Source of the DNA: an uncultured Gammaproteobacteria bacterium
GTDB lineage: Bacteria > Pseudomonadota > Gammaproteobacteria > Pseudomonadales > Pseudohongiellaceae
Length of the DNA stretch: 64,000 bases
Direction: 5' to 3'
Assembly (NCBI GenBank): GCA_913060695.1
Contig: CAJXUA010000012.1
Location: 40,161-104,160 of the forward strand
A program made the translations under genes and the position numbers. Of the stretch, positions 53,541 to 62,315 are shown piece by piece. The notes beneath the pieces are model-generated. The model was not told the DNA's origin, ran no database searches, and saw only the letters and a list, made by a program, of their open reading frames with translations. Each line of letters starts with the position of its first letter. Positions within the stretch are counted from its first letter, which is position 1.

Positions 53541-53581
53541 CGCGGGCAAGCCCCCCCTTACGAGGGCAAGCGCTCCTACAG
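53541..53581. repeat. REP-like unit, second type
   Basis: The inverted unit CGCGGGCAAGCCCCCC through GGGCAAGCGCTCCTACAG resembles the classical Pseudomonas REP foot TAGGAGCGCTTGCCC. It lies 9 bp before the stop of the convergent synthase gene and could be part of the same intergenic cluster. Confidence 0.65.
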
Positions 53582-53589
53582 ATAGATCC

Positions 53590-55131
53590 TCAATCGGCCT
53601 GCGCATGCATCTTAATATTGATCATGCGCAGTGTCGCCTTAACCGCCGCTAACACCTGATTCGAATCTACCCCGCGCGTCTTTAGGTCGCGCATCTCGCC
53701 GCTCCAGGTAATGATACATTCCGTCAGCGCACTCGTATTACCGCCCCGGGGAATGTGGACCTCATAATCCAGCAGATCGGGCATCTTGAATTTACGGGCT
53801 TTTAGAATTCGCGCCATCGCATCCATGAAGGCGGCAAAACCACCATTACCAGAGCCAGAACCACTGTACTCCTTTTCATTGATACGCACTCGCACACTCG
53901 CCGTGCTCTCAACATCCAAGCCACTATTGATATAGCAATTGAGTAGTTCGATATAGCGATAGTCGCGACTCTCCAGCACATCGGCAATGATGAAGGGCAG
54001 GTCATCTACAGTAATCACTTCTTTGGAATCGCCTAACTCCACGACGCGCTGCAATACCTTGCGTTGCTCCTCTGCCGACAGGCTAAGACCTAATTCCTCG
54101 AGATTATTGGCGAGGGAGGCCTTGCCACTCATCTTGCCCAAGGCATAGACGCGCTTACGTGCGAAACGCTCCGGGCGCAGCGCGGTGATATAGAGGCCAC
54201 CCTTGGAGTCGCCATCGGCGTGGATGCCAGCGGTTTGTGTGAACACATCGGCACCAACAATGGGGGCGTTGGCAGAGACCCATTTACCAGAGAAGTTCTC
54301 CACCATGCGACTGAGAAGACCGATCCTAGTCTCGTCTATCGATAGGCTCATGCCCATCTTGTCTTTCAGCACTACCGCTACCTCTGCTACAGAGGCGTTG
54401 CCAGCACGCTCACCTAGGCAGTTCACCGTGCAGTGAATAGTGTTAATCCCGGCTTTGACGGCGGCCATTACGTTGGCCGTGGCCAGCCCGTAGTCGTTAT
54501 GGGGGTGAAAGTCGAATTCGAGTGCGGGGAAGCGAGTGATCATGTCACGCAGTGCAGTGAAGACTTCGTCTGGCATCATTACGCCAAGGGTATCGGGCAA
54601 CATAAAGTCGGCGATCCCTAGATCCTTAGTGCCTTCTAACAGGCCAAACACATAGTCCGGGCTATCTCTATAGCCGTTGGACCAATCTTCTAAGTACATA
54701 TTGACCCGCAAACCGCGCTCTTGCGCATAGCTCACAGTACGGCGGATATCCTCGATATGCTCAGCCAAGCTGCGTCCCAACTGCTCTCGGCAGTGTTTCT
54801 CGCTGCCCTTAGCAAGCAGGTTGATCACGCGTCCACCGGTCTCTACAACCCAGTCCACGCTCAAACGGTGGTCTACGAACCCCAATACTTCGACGCGTTC
54901 AAGAAAGCCTTCTTGGGCCGCCCATGCGTTGATATCGATAACCGCCTGCTTCTCGCCATCAGAAACGCGGGCCGATGCTACTTCGATACGGTCAACGCGT
55001 AACGACTGCAAAAGCGCACGGGCAATATGCAGTTTCTCTTTCCCAGCGAAGGACACACCTTGGGTCTGTTCGCCATCGCGCAGGGTCGTGTCGAGTAATT
55101 TGATGTGTCTAGTAGGGCTATTGCTGCTCAT
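53590..55131 (-). CDS. leuA: 2-isopropylmalate / citramalate synthase (DRE-TIM)
   Basis: The 513-residue enzyme has the DRE-TIM signature LLDTTLRDGEQTQG, the metal site in FDFHPHNDYGLATAN, NCLGERAGNASV and a C-terminal regulatory domain after residue 380. It condenses acetyl-CoA with 2-oxoisovalerate (LeuA) or pyruvate (CimA); the sequence alone does not decide. The gene is convergent with the leuB-like gene, with REP-like repeats between. Confidence 0.87.
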   Translation of the reverse strand: MSSNSPTRHIKLLDTTLRDGEQTQGVSFAGKEKLHIARALLQSLRVDRIEVASARVSDGEKQAVIDINAWAAQEGFLERVEVLGFVDHRLSVDWVVETGGRVINLLAKGSEKHCREQLGRSLAEHIEDIRRTVSYAQERGLRVNMYLEDWSNGYRDSPDYVFGLLEGTKDLGIADFMLPDTLGVMMPDEVFTALRDMITRFPALEFDFHPHNDYGLATANVMAAVKAGINTIHCTVNCLGERAGNASVAEVAVVLKDKMGMSLSIDETRIGLLSRMVENFSGKWVSANAPIVGADVFTQTAGIHADGDSKGGLYITALRPERFARKRVYALGKMSGKASLANNLEELGLSLSAEEQRKVLQRVVELGDSKEVITVDDLPFIIADVLESRDYRYIELLNCYINSGLDVESTASVRVRINEKEYSGSGSGNGGFAAFMDAMARILKARKFKMPDLLDYEVHIPRGGNTSALTECIITWSGEMRDLKTRGVDSNQVLAAVKATLRMINIKMHAQAD

Positions 55132-55304
55132 AGTTCTCTATTCATCCGGCTGCCGGGCAGCGCTAAGGGGAGCCGATTCTAACAAATAAACTGCGCGGCC
55201 ATAAGCCCGGCGAATCAGCCATTTGATTGTGCCCGCCTTCCTATTTTGGCGAGAACAGGGGACAATGTGCTCATGCCTGTAACGAATTTGCCGATGTATT
55301 CACT

Positions 55305-55862
55305 ATGAGCCTTTTAAGCCAACAGAAACTCCTCGTGCTTGCCACTACCCTATTGTTCGCCTCTTCGAGCTATGGCTCAGAGTCGCGTTCCGAGCGCCTA
55401 TGGCTACCCGCTAGCTCCTCACATCTGCGCCCATTCCTGCAAATGGCAGTAAATCTCGCGATGGAAGAAGAGGGTTGCAACGACGTTCTTTACGCACGCT
55501 TGAACGAGTACCGCACAATTTACGAAGAACCTACCTTCACCATTCTGTGCAAGACAGACGCGAAGACCACCTACAATCGCGTAGTTCCAATCACCGAAGT
55601 AGACCCTGAGTATTTTGCGAAAATTCAGCGCAGCGAAGATGCAGCGGATACCGCACGCACGCTCACGCCAGAGATCGAGGCCTTGCGCAATCAACTACTG
55701 TCGCCTTCCTCCGCGGCTAGTGGCAGTGGCACTACTCAAGCAGCACCCGCGCCAACTGCCTCGCCCAGCGCTGCGGCAAACGAAGACCCTAACGATCTCA
55801 CCTTGGACCTCGAGCGCCAAGCGCCCGCGGCCAGCACCGCTAGCCCTGCCCCGGCGCATTAA
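55305..55862 (+). CDS. Exported protein of unknown function with Ala/Pro-rich tail
   Basis: The 185-residue product has a signal peptide (LLVLATTLLFASSSYG), a small folded part with two cysteines (EEEGCNDVLY and ILCKTDA) and a low-complexity Ala/Ser/Pro/Thr tail from about 135 onward. The start at 55305 is chosen because it begins at the signal; there is no clear ribosome site, and an in-frame ATG at 55227 adds an unlikely segment. The family is not recognised. Confidence 0.7.
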   Translation: MSLLSQQKLLVLATTLLFASSSYGSESRSERLWLPASSSHLRPFLQMAVNLAMEEEGCNDVLYARLNEYRTIYEEPTFTILCKTDAKTTYNRVVPITEVDPEYFAKIQRSEDAADTARTLTPEIEALRNQLLSPSSAASGSGTTQAAPAPTASPSAAANEDPNDLTLDLERQAPAASTASPAPAH

Positions 55863-55958
55863 ACTAAAACACCCAGCCCCCTCTTCGCCGTTCTATACCC
55901 TGTCCTAACAAGGTATACTGCGCGCACTTTAAGAAAAGGAAGTTGCTGGAGTGTAACT

Positions 55959-57092
55959 ATGACAATAAGAGTGTGTGTAGCAAAGGAATTGAGGGAAGAC
56001 GAGCAGCGGGTCGCCATGGTCCCTGACATCGTTAAGAAACTCACGGCCCTTGGGGTACAAGTCAGCATTCAAACTGGCGCTGGTGAGGCCGCAGGTCATG
56101 CCGATAGCGACTATGTAGGCGCCGATATCGTCGACGACATCGATGCACTGTATAGCAGCGCCGATATCCTTTTAACGGTCAATCCTCCTACAGATGCGCA
56201 GATGGCGAAGCTCAAAACGGGCAGCGTTCTCATCGGCTATCTCAACCCCTATTCCGATACTGAGCGATTCAAAACGCTACAGGAGAAAAACATCTCCGCA
56301 TTCTCCGTAGAGATGATTCCCCGCATCTCCCGTGCTCAGGCCATGGACGCACTGTCCTCGCAAGCCTCTATAGCCGGTTATAAGGCTGTACTGCTTGCAA
56401 GCACGCTGTTAGGCAAGTTCTTCCCTATGCTGACCACTGCCGCCGGCACTGTGCGCCCTTCTAAGGTATTGATCATTGGCGCTGGCGTTGCGGGCCTGCA
56501 GGCTATCGCGACCGCGCGCCGCCTCGGTGCCATCGTAGAGGGCTATGACGTACGCGCTGCAGTGAAAGATCAAGTGGAGTCACTCGGTGCCAAGTTTGTC
56601 GACATCGATATCAAGGCAGAAGGCAGTGGCGGCTACGCTCGCGAACTCACAGACGAGGAACGCGAGCAGCAGCAAGCGATTCTAGCCAATCATGTCGCAG
56701 CTGCCGACGTGGTCATCACCACGGCCGCTATTCCAGGACGGCCCTCCCCGAAGATCATCACAACGACGATGGTCGAGCGCATGAAGGGAGGCTCTGTGAT
56801 CGTCGATCTGGCCGCCGAAGGCGGTGGCAACTGCGAGCTCACTAAGGCCGGCGAAACCATCCTTCACAATCGCGTCAAAGTGTATGGCCCCTTGAATGTG
56901 CCTAGCACTGTCAGCGGTCATGCCAGCGAGTTATATGCGAAGAATCTACTCAATCTTCTTACATTGATGATTAAAGAGGGCGAGCTAAACATCGACCTCG
57001 AAGACCAGATTCTAAAAGACAGTTTGATTACTCACGGCGGCGCGATCGTCAATGCCGCAATTGCTGAAAAAGTCGCCGGAGGTGCCAAATGA
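55959..57092 (+). CDS. pntAA: NAD(P) transhydrogenase alpha subunit, part 1
   Basis: The 377-residue soluble NAD(H)-binding domain I has CVAKELREDEQRVAMVPDI, IPRISRAQAMDALSSQ, the Rossmann loop IIGAGVAGLQAIATA and AAIPGRPSPKIIT. It works with the membrane parts to drive hydride transfer from NADH to NADP+ at the cost of the proton gradient. The alpha subunit is naturally split in this group. It overlaps pntAB by ATGA. Confidence 0.96.
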   Translation: MTIRVCVAKELREDEQRVAMVPDIVKKLTALGVQVSIQTGAGEAAGHADSDYVGADIVDDIDALYSSADILLTVNPPTDAQMAKLKTGSVLIGYLNPYSDTERFKTLQEKNISAFSVEMIPRISRAQAMDALSSQASIAGYKAVLLASTLLGKFFPMLTTAAGTVRPSKVLIIGAGVAGLQAIATARRLGAIVEGYDVRAAVKDQVESLGAKFVDIDIKAEGSGGYARELTDEEREQQQAILANHVAAADVVITTAAIPGRPSPKIITTTMVERMKGGSVIVDLAAEGGGNCELTKAGETILHNRVKVYGPLNVPSTVSGHASELYAKNLLNLLTLMIKEGELNIDLEDQILKDSLITHGGAIVNAAIAEKVAGGAK

Positions 57093-57397
57093 TTGAAGGT
57101 TTAGCTGCGCTTTATATTTTCATGCTCGCCGGATTTACCGGTTACGAGATCATCAGCAAGGTGCCGGTCATTCTGCACACGCCGCTGATGTCCGGTTCCA
57201 ACTTCGTCCACGGCATCGTGCTCGTAGGCGCGATGATCGCATTGGGCATAGCCGAGAACGGCACCCAGCAAGCTATCGGCTTCGTTGCTGTATTGCTCGC
57301 CGCAGGAAACGCGGTGGGTGGCTATGTAGTCACCGAGCGCATGCTGGAGATGTTTAAGGCCAGCGGCAAAAAAGACAGCGCAGGGGGGAAGCACTAA
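57089..57397 (+). CDS. pntAB: NAD(P) transhydrogenase alpha subunit, part 2 (membrane)
   Basis: The 102-residue membrane protein carries three helices: LAALYIFMLAGFTGYEII, MSGSNFVHGIVLVGAMIALG and GFVAVLLAAGNAVGGYVVTE. The segment HTPLMSGSNFVHGIV is conserved in transhydrogenases. Its end touches the start of pntB. The pnt order is continuous. Confidence 0.95.
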   Translation: MIEGLAALYIFMLAGFTGYEIISKVPVILHTPLMSGSNFVHGIVLVGAMIALGIAENGTQQAIGFVAVLLAAGNAVGGYVVTERMLEMFKASGKKDSAGGKH

Positions 57398-58864
57398 ATG
57401 ATGATTCTCATCCAAGCGAGTTATTTCCTAGCGGCTGTGCTGTTCATTCTGGGCTTGAAGCAGATGAGCTCGCCAGTCACGGCGCGTCGCGGTATTCAAT
57501 GGGCTGGGGCAGGCATGGTCTTAGCCACACTGGTCACATTCCTATCGCCAGAGCTCACCGACAATCCTCAGGCGCTGACTAATTACGGCCTGATTGTACT
57601 CGCCATCGCTATCGGCGGCGGCTATGCCTATGTCACCGGCAAGAAGGTCGCTATGACCGATATGCCGCAGATGATCGCCATGTATAACGGCATGGGCGGC
57701 GGTGCAGCGGCAACTATTGCGGCTGTCGAGTTGCTCAAGGCCCAGGGCGAAGTGGCCGCAGGTCAGGCCGAGAGCGTTTTAGGCGCTGTTGGCATGTCGG
57801 CACACCCTAGCACCATCGCGGAAGCGATGGGTACTGATGTCACCATCCTTGCAATCGTCGGGGCCATCATAGGCACCATCGCGTTTAGTGGCAGCATCAT
57901 CGCCTGGGCCAAGCTCGATGGACGCCTCAACTCCAATAAACTGCTCCCACAGCAGCAGTTGATCAACCTAGTGTTGGCCATCGTACTTGTCGGTTTCGCA
58001 ATTGCGGTCTACTTCACCGGCGACCTCATGCCGATTATCGCGTTCTTCGGCATCGCGCTCTTACTGGGGGTATTCATTACCGTCCCGGTCGGCGGCGCGG
58101 ACATGCCTGTGATTATCTCCTTGTTCAACGCCCTCACGGGCTTGGCAGTGGGTTTCGAAGGCTATGTGCTGGGCAATGCCGCGATGATTATCGCCGGCAC
58201 CGTAGTGGGCTCTGCAGGTAGCTTGCTTACCCATCTGATGGCTAAGGCCATGAACCGTTCCGTGAGCAATGTCTTCTTCAGTGGCTTCGGCACGACTGCT
58301 GCGGCAGGTGCCGCAGCGGACGAAAGCGGCGGCTCTATGAAGGAAGTGCAGGCGCAAGACGTGGGCATTATGATGGCCTATGCAAGCCAGGTTGTGATCA
58401 TTCCAGGCTACGGCATGGCCGTTGCCCAAGCGCAACACAAGGTCTGGGAACTCACTCAGTTGCTAACAGACAAAGGCGTGAAGGTGAAGTTTGCGATTCA
58501 CCCGGTGGCTGGGCGTATGCCTGGCCATATGAACGTACTGCTAGCCGAGGCAGGCGTACCTTATGATCTGATCTATGACATGGAAGATATCAACGCTGAC
58601 TTTGGCAACACCACCGTGACGCTGGTCATCGGAGCTAACGACGTGGTTAACCCAGCGGCGAAGAAGGACCCAAGCAGCCCCCTCTTCGGCATGCCAATTC
58701 TCAATGCCGAGGAGTCCGAGAACGTCATCGTTATCAAGCGTGGCCGCGGCACGGGCTTCTCCGGAGTTGAGAATCCACTGTTCCTATTGGACAACACCCG
58801 CATGTTGTTCGGCGACGGTCAGAAGGCAGTGAACGAGCTCATTCAAGCTGTGAAGGAACTCTAA
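57398..58864 (+). CDS. pntB: NAD(P) transhydrogenase beta subunit
   Basis: The 488-residue protein has about eight to nine membrane helices and a C-terminal NADP(H)-binding domain III with VVIIPGYGMAVAQAQHKV, FAIHPVAGRMPGHMNVLLAE and the GANDVVNPAA loop. It starts directly after the pntAB stop. The membrane part moves protons while domain III binds NADP(H). It completes the transhydrogenase operon. Confidence 0.96.
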   Translation: MMILIQASYFLAAVLFILGLKQMSSPVTARRGIQWAGAGMVLATLVTFLSPELTDNPQALTNYGLIVLAIAIGGGYAYVTGKKVAMTDMPQMIAMYNGMGGGAAATIAAVELLKAQGEVAAGQAESVLGAVGMSAHPSTIAEAMGTDVTILAIVGAIIGTIAFSGSIIAWAKLDGRLNSNKLLPQQQLINLVLAIVLVGFAIAVYFTGDLMPIIAFFGIALLLGVFITVPVGGADMPVIISLFNALTGLAVGFEGYVLGNAAMIIAGTVVGSAGSLLTHLMAKAMNRSVSNVFFSGFGTTAAAGAAADESGGSMKEVQAQDVGIMMAYASQVVIIPGYGMAVAQAQHKVWELTQLLTDKGVKVKFAIHPVAGRMPGHMNVLLAEAGVPYDLIYDMEDINADFGNTTVTLVIGANDVVNPAAKKDPSSPLFGMPILNAEESENVIVIKRGRGTGFSGVENPLFLLDNTRMLFGDGQKAVNELIQAVKEL

Positions 58865-58869
58865 GAGGA

Positions 58870-59358
58870 ATGCCCGCTACCGAGTCAGAAATTGCACAGG
58901 AAACCGCACCAGTCGCTGGACTGTTGCGGCGCCTTGCCGCCCTTCTCTACGACGCATTTCTCGTAGCAGCGATCTGGATGGCACTTGGTGCTGCCTTTCA
59001 ATTTATCTTCGGAATCACCAATCAACTCGTAGATGGACACGCTACAACCGATCCTGTCATTAGCAGCGTTCTCTTCGTCGGAATGGTTGTCAGCGCGGCT
59101 GGTTTCTATACCTGGTTCTGGATGCGCACCGGGCAGACACTGGGCATGTTGGCTTGGCGTATAGAGGTGGTAAGTTCGGATGGCTCGCGTATGAACCTGA
59201 AGCAGTCCTTGCTACGCTGGCTGCTCGCTTGGCCATCTTTCTTCTGCCTCGGTATCGGCTATCTCTGGCACTACATCGACAAGCATGGCAATGCGATACA
59301 CGACATATTGTCGGGCACACAAGTGATCGTAGTCCCAAAAGGCGGACGCAATTTCTAA
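58870..59358 (+). CDS. RDD-family membrane protein
   Basis: The 162-residue protein has the RDD pattern: LLRRLAALLYDAFLV at the N-terminus, two further helices (SSVLFVGMVVSAAGFYTWF, with the GQTLGMLAWRIEVV segment after) and ALLRWLLAWPSF-like text. RDD proteins are of unknown or transporter-like role. It lies 5 bp after pntB and is therefore probably cotranscribed. It is convergent with lptG. Confidence 0.88.
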   Translation: MPATESEIAQETAPVAGLLRRLAALLYDAFLVAAIWMALGAAFQFIFGITNQLVDGHATTDPVISSVLFVGMVVSAAGFYTWFWMRTGQTLGMLAWRIEVVSSDGSRMNLKQSLLRWLLAWPSFFCLGIGYLWHYIDKHGNAIHDILSGTQVIVVPKGGRNF

Positions 59359-59368
59359 CGAGAAAGCT

Positions 59369-60442
59369 CTAAATCCTACGCAGTAGATAGACGCCTGTCA
59401 CAAAGCACACCACAATCGGAATCATCACGGCAATCACTGGGCTAAAACCATAGAGCAAACTCGCTGGTCCCAGTACCCGCTGCGCGATGGTAAAGAGCAG
59501 GCCGATGCCAATCGCGATAAACACCCGAGCGCCCATAGTCACAGAGCGCAGGGGCCCGAACACGAAAGAGATCGCCACTAATACCAGAGAAGCCGTTGCT
59601 AGTGGCTGTAATAGCTTCTTCCAGAAGGCCAAGAAGTAGCTGTCACTCTCTAGACCTTCGTCGCGAAAATACTCCGCGAAACGGTATAGACCAGAGATCG
59701 ACTGTCGCTCCGGCTCCACCAGCAAGACGCTCAGTAATTCCGGCGATAATTCGATGCGCCAATCCAACGTCTCATATTCATGCACGGCGATACTAGCCAG
59801 ACCAAACTGTGTCTCACGCACTCCATTTAATTGCCAATATTGGCCCTGCGAGTCCTCCAGATAACGCGCACTGTCGGAGAAACTGCTGGTGCGTAGATGT
59901 CTGTTCTCATCCAGTTCATAACGAGTAATTCCGCGCAGCTCCGTACCACCGGGAAGGATCACATTGATATGAATAAACTCGTTGCCAATCTTGCGCCATT
60001 CGCCATAGAAGGAGCTCACTCCCTGTCCGCCGCTTTGAATCAATGCCAGTTCACTCTGCGCAGTTTGCTGCAACCTCGGGGCCACATACTCTCCCAACAC
60101 CAAACTCAATATCATGATGCCGGCAGTAGGCTTCATTACCGACCACACGATGCGCCACGTGCTAACACCAGCGACTTGAATTACCACCAACTCATTGTTA
60201 GAGGCAAGTACCCCCAAGCCAATCAACGCGCCTCCGAGGGCCGTGAATGGCAGCATCTCATAGATCCCTGTCGGCATAATGCGCAGCGTGTAAACTAAGG
60301 CGTCTAGCGCTGAATAGCCTTCTGTACCTCGACCGAGCTCATCAGTCAGCGTGAAGATAAAATCAAGACTGAACGTAAGCCCTAACACGACCAACATGGA
60401 GAGCAACACACTGTTGCGGATATGCGCGTCAAGTAAGCTCAT
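59369..60442 (-). CDS. lptG: LPS export permease LptG
   Basis: The 357-residue permease of the LptB2FG transporter extracts lipopolysaccharide from the inner membrane. It has the YjgP/YjgQ fold: N-terminal helices (NSVLLSMLVVLGLTFSLDFIF), the loop GGALIGLGVLASNNELVVIQ, a periplasmic beta-jellyroll domain and C-terminal helices near 270-355. Its start overlaps lptF by ATGA. Confidence 0.94.
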   Translation of the reverse strand: MSLLDAHIRNSVLLSMLVVLGLTFSLDFIFTLTDELGRGTEGYSALDALVYTLRIMPTGIYEMLPFTALGGALIGLGVLASNNELVVIQVAGVSTWRIVWSVMKPTAGIMILSLVLGEYVAPRLQQTAQSELALIQSGGQGVSSFYGEWRKIGNEFIHINVILPGGTELRGITRYELDENRHLRTSSFSDSARYLEDSQGQYWQLNGVRETQFGLASIAVHEYETLDWRIELSPELLSVLLVEPERQSISGLYRFAEYFRDEGLESDSYFLAFWKKLLQPLATASLVLVAISFVFGPLRSVTMGARVFIAIGIGLLFTIAQRVLGPASLLYGFSPVIAVMIPIVVCFVTGVYLLRRI

Positions 60443-61557
60443 GTCAGCGCTCCGCGTTTAAGCTTCTTGGGCGGGCGGCGCAGTCTTGGGGCGAAAAGCA
60501 GAAACAAACCCAGACTAAGGAAGATTGCGTGCACCCACCACAGACCAATTGCGATGGGCACCACTTCGTCCTCGAGCAGAGTCATCGCCATTTGCAACGT
60601 TACATAATAAATCGCATAGAGTAGCGAGGCTGGCAGCAATTTGCTGAAACGTCCCTTGCGAGGTTCTACTCGGCTCATCGGAACCGCGATTAGAGTGAGA
60701 ATTGGAATCAGTAGAATGACCGAGAGGCGCCACTGCAGCTCTGCTTGATAAGCTGGCAGAGTGGAGTTCCACAGCATCTGTGTGGGCAGAGACTTCTCCA
60801 GCACCAATTCCGTGGCGCGCTCGGGCTCTGGCATCAGGATCGCTTGCTCATCGAATTGTGTTACCAAATAATTCGCCTGCCCCGGTATGCCTTCATAGAG
60901 CACGCCTTTTTCCAAGAGCATGAAGCGACGTCCGGTCTCCTCGTCGATAACTGGCCGTGCTGTGTCCGACAATATTACGCGTAGGCTCTGCTCATTCGAA
61001 CCATCATTTACGCGCCGCCACGTCACAAAAGTATTGTTGAGCAAGCGGCCCGCTACGCTACTGCTAATAGATTCTGCATAGGTGGTGCGCAGGCCACCGT
61101 CGAAGCGCTGAAACTGCCCCGCTACGATGAGATCCAGCTCGGTTAGCTCATCTTGGCTCTCTAATAGACGCTCGGTATATTGCAGCCCCATCGGAGCAAT
61201 CTGTAGGCTTAGTAGCCCCATGACTATCGACAGAAATGATGCACTAATGATGGTGCTAAGGGCCACCCGCTTCTGGCTGTAACCGCAGGCACTGAGCACC
61301 GTCATTTCATTCTCGGAATACATGCGCCCGAAGGCGAGGAGGATGGCGAGGAACAAGGCGAACGGGACGATAACCAGGAGAAACTCTGGCAGGCGGAAGA
61401 TCATCAGGCGCAGCAAGATATCGGAGGAAATCTCACCTGCGACGGCTTGGCCTAGATATCCCAAGAAGCGGGAGATCATGACCACGACCATCAAGATTAG
61501 GGTAACGGCGCTCATGACTTGGAATATCTGTCGAGCCAAGTACCGGAAAATAATCAC
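60439..61557 (-). CDS. lptF: LPS export permease LptF
   Basis: The 372-residue partner of LptG begins MIIFRYLARQIFQVMSAVTL and has the family segment LILMVVVMISRFLGYLGQ and FGRMYSENEMTVLSACGYSQ. It has three membrane helices on each side of a periplasmic domain. It is the first gene of the lptF-lptG pair and lies divergent to pepA, with a thioesterase between. Confidence 0.94.
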   Translation of the reverse strand: MIIFRYLARQIFQVMSAVTLILMVVVMISRFLGYLGQAVAGEISSDILLRLMIFRLPEFLLVIVPFALFLAILLAFGRMYSENEMTVLSACGYSQKRVALSTIISASFLSIVMGLLSLQIAPMGLQYTERLLESQDELTELDLIVAGQFQRFDGGLRTTYAESISSSVAGRLLNNTFVTWRRVNDGSNEQSLRVILSDTARPVIDEETGRRFMLLEKGVLYEGIPGQANYLVTQFDEQAILMPEPERATELVLEKSLPTQMLWNSTLPAYQAELQWRLSVILLIPILTLIAVPMSRVEPRKGRFSKLLPASLLYAIYYVTLQMAMTLLEDEVVPIAIGLWWVHAIFLSLGLFLLFAPRLRRPPKKLKRGALT

Positions 61558-61592
61558 GCTAGGGCATTCCTCGCTGATCTACTCGTGCACGC

Positions 61593-62036
61593 TTAGACAG
61601 CCTCTGACTCCAGTTTTTCTAGCAATTCGCTGAATGCCTTGGGAATCAGTGCAATCTTATGCTTGTCGAAATCGAAAAATACTATCCCAGTCTGCGCACT
61701 GCAAACGACACGCTCTAAGGCCGTGTTGGTGATTTGATAGAAGATATCGCAGCCGTAGCGATTGAAGCGTCCAACACCGACCTCGATGTTAAGGACGTCG
61801 TTCGCGAAAGACTCGGACTGGTAATCCACAGCCAAATCGGTCACGACCATGCCTAGACCAAAGATATTGGCCTCTGTGAAGCCCAAATGAGCTAAAAACT
61901 GCAGGCGCGCCTCGTGAATGATCTGCACCATAGAGACACTGTCTAGGTGACGCGCATAATTCAAATCGCTTATTCCCACCGCACGCTGCAGTGAGAAAAG
62001 AAATTGTTCGGGCATTGTTATCTTCACGCGTGACAT
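61593..62036 (-). CDS. Thioesterase-family protein
   Basis: The 147-residue protein has a 4HBT hot-dog pattern: SDLNYARHLDSVSMVQIIHEA and then VVTDLAVDYQSESFANDVLNIEV. It is probably an acyl-CoA or acyl-ACP thioesterase. The ATG at 62036 begins MSRVKITMPEQF; a longer frame to 62141 has unlikely composition and is rejected. It lies 35 bp upstream of lptF on the same strand. Confidence 0.85.
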   Translation of the reverse strand: MSRVKITMPEQFLFSLQRAVGISDLNYARHLDSVSMVQIIHEARLQFLAHLGFTEANIFGLGMVVTDLAVDYQSESFANDVLNIEVGVGRFNRYGCDIFYQITNTALERVVCSAQTGIVFFDFDKHKIALIPKAFSELLEKLESEAV

Positions 62037-62315
62037 TAGTTCACCAGATTCGTGACGAAGAGCCCCAGTAGGGCATTGGAAGGGTTTACGCACACATCTA
62101 TTATAGAAGGGGCTCGAGCACCCGGCGTTTAAGGCCGCCAATTCTAATCAGCACTGCGTAAGATGTACACCTCTTTCCCCCCGGCTTTGGGTGCACGATG
62201 CCACCTCCGTCGGAGGTCCTGCTATTGCGCAGGGCGGCGAAACTCCCTAGCATTGTCTCCTTAGGCCGCGTAATGGCCCTCCTCGTTTATTCGCTCCAAT
62301 ACAGGGAACCGCCCC

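Noticed and set aside
57089..57397. Frameshift splitting the transhydrogenase alpha subunit
   Set aside because: A two-part alpha subunit with an ATGA overlap is normal in many bacteria, and both parts are complete.
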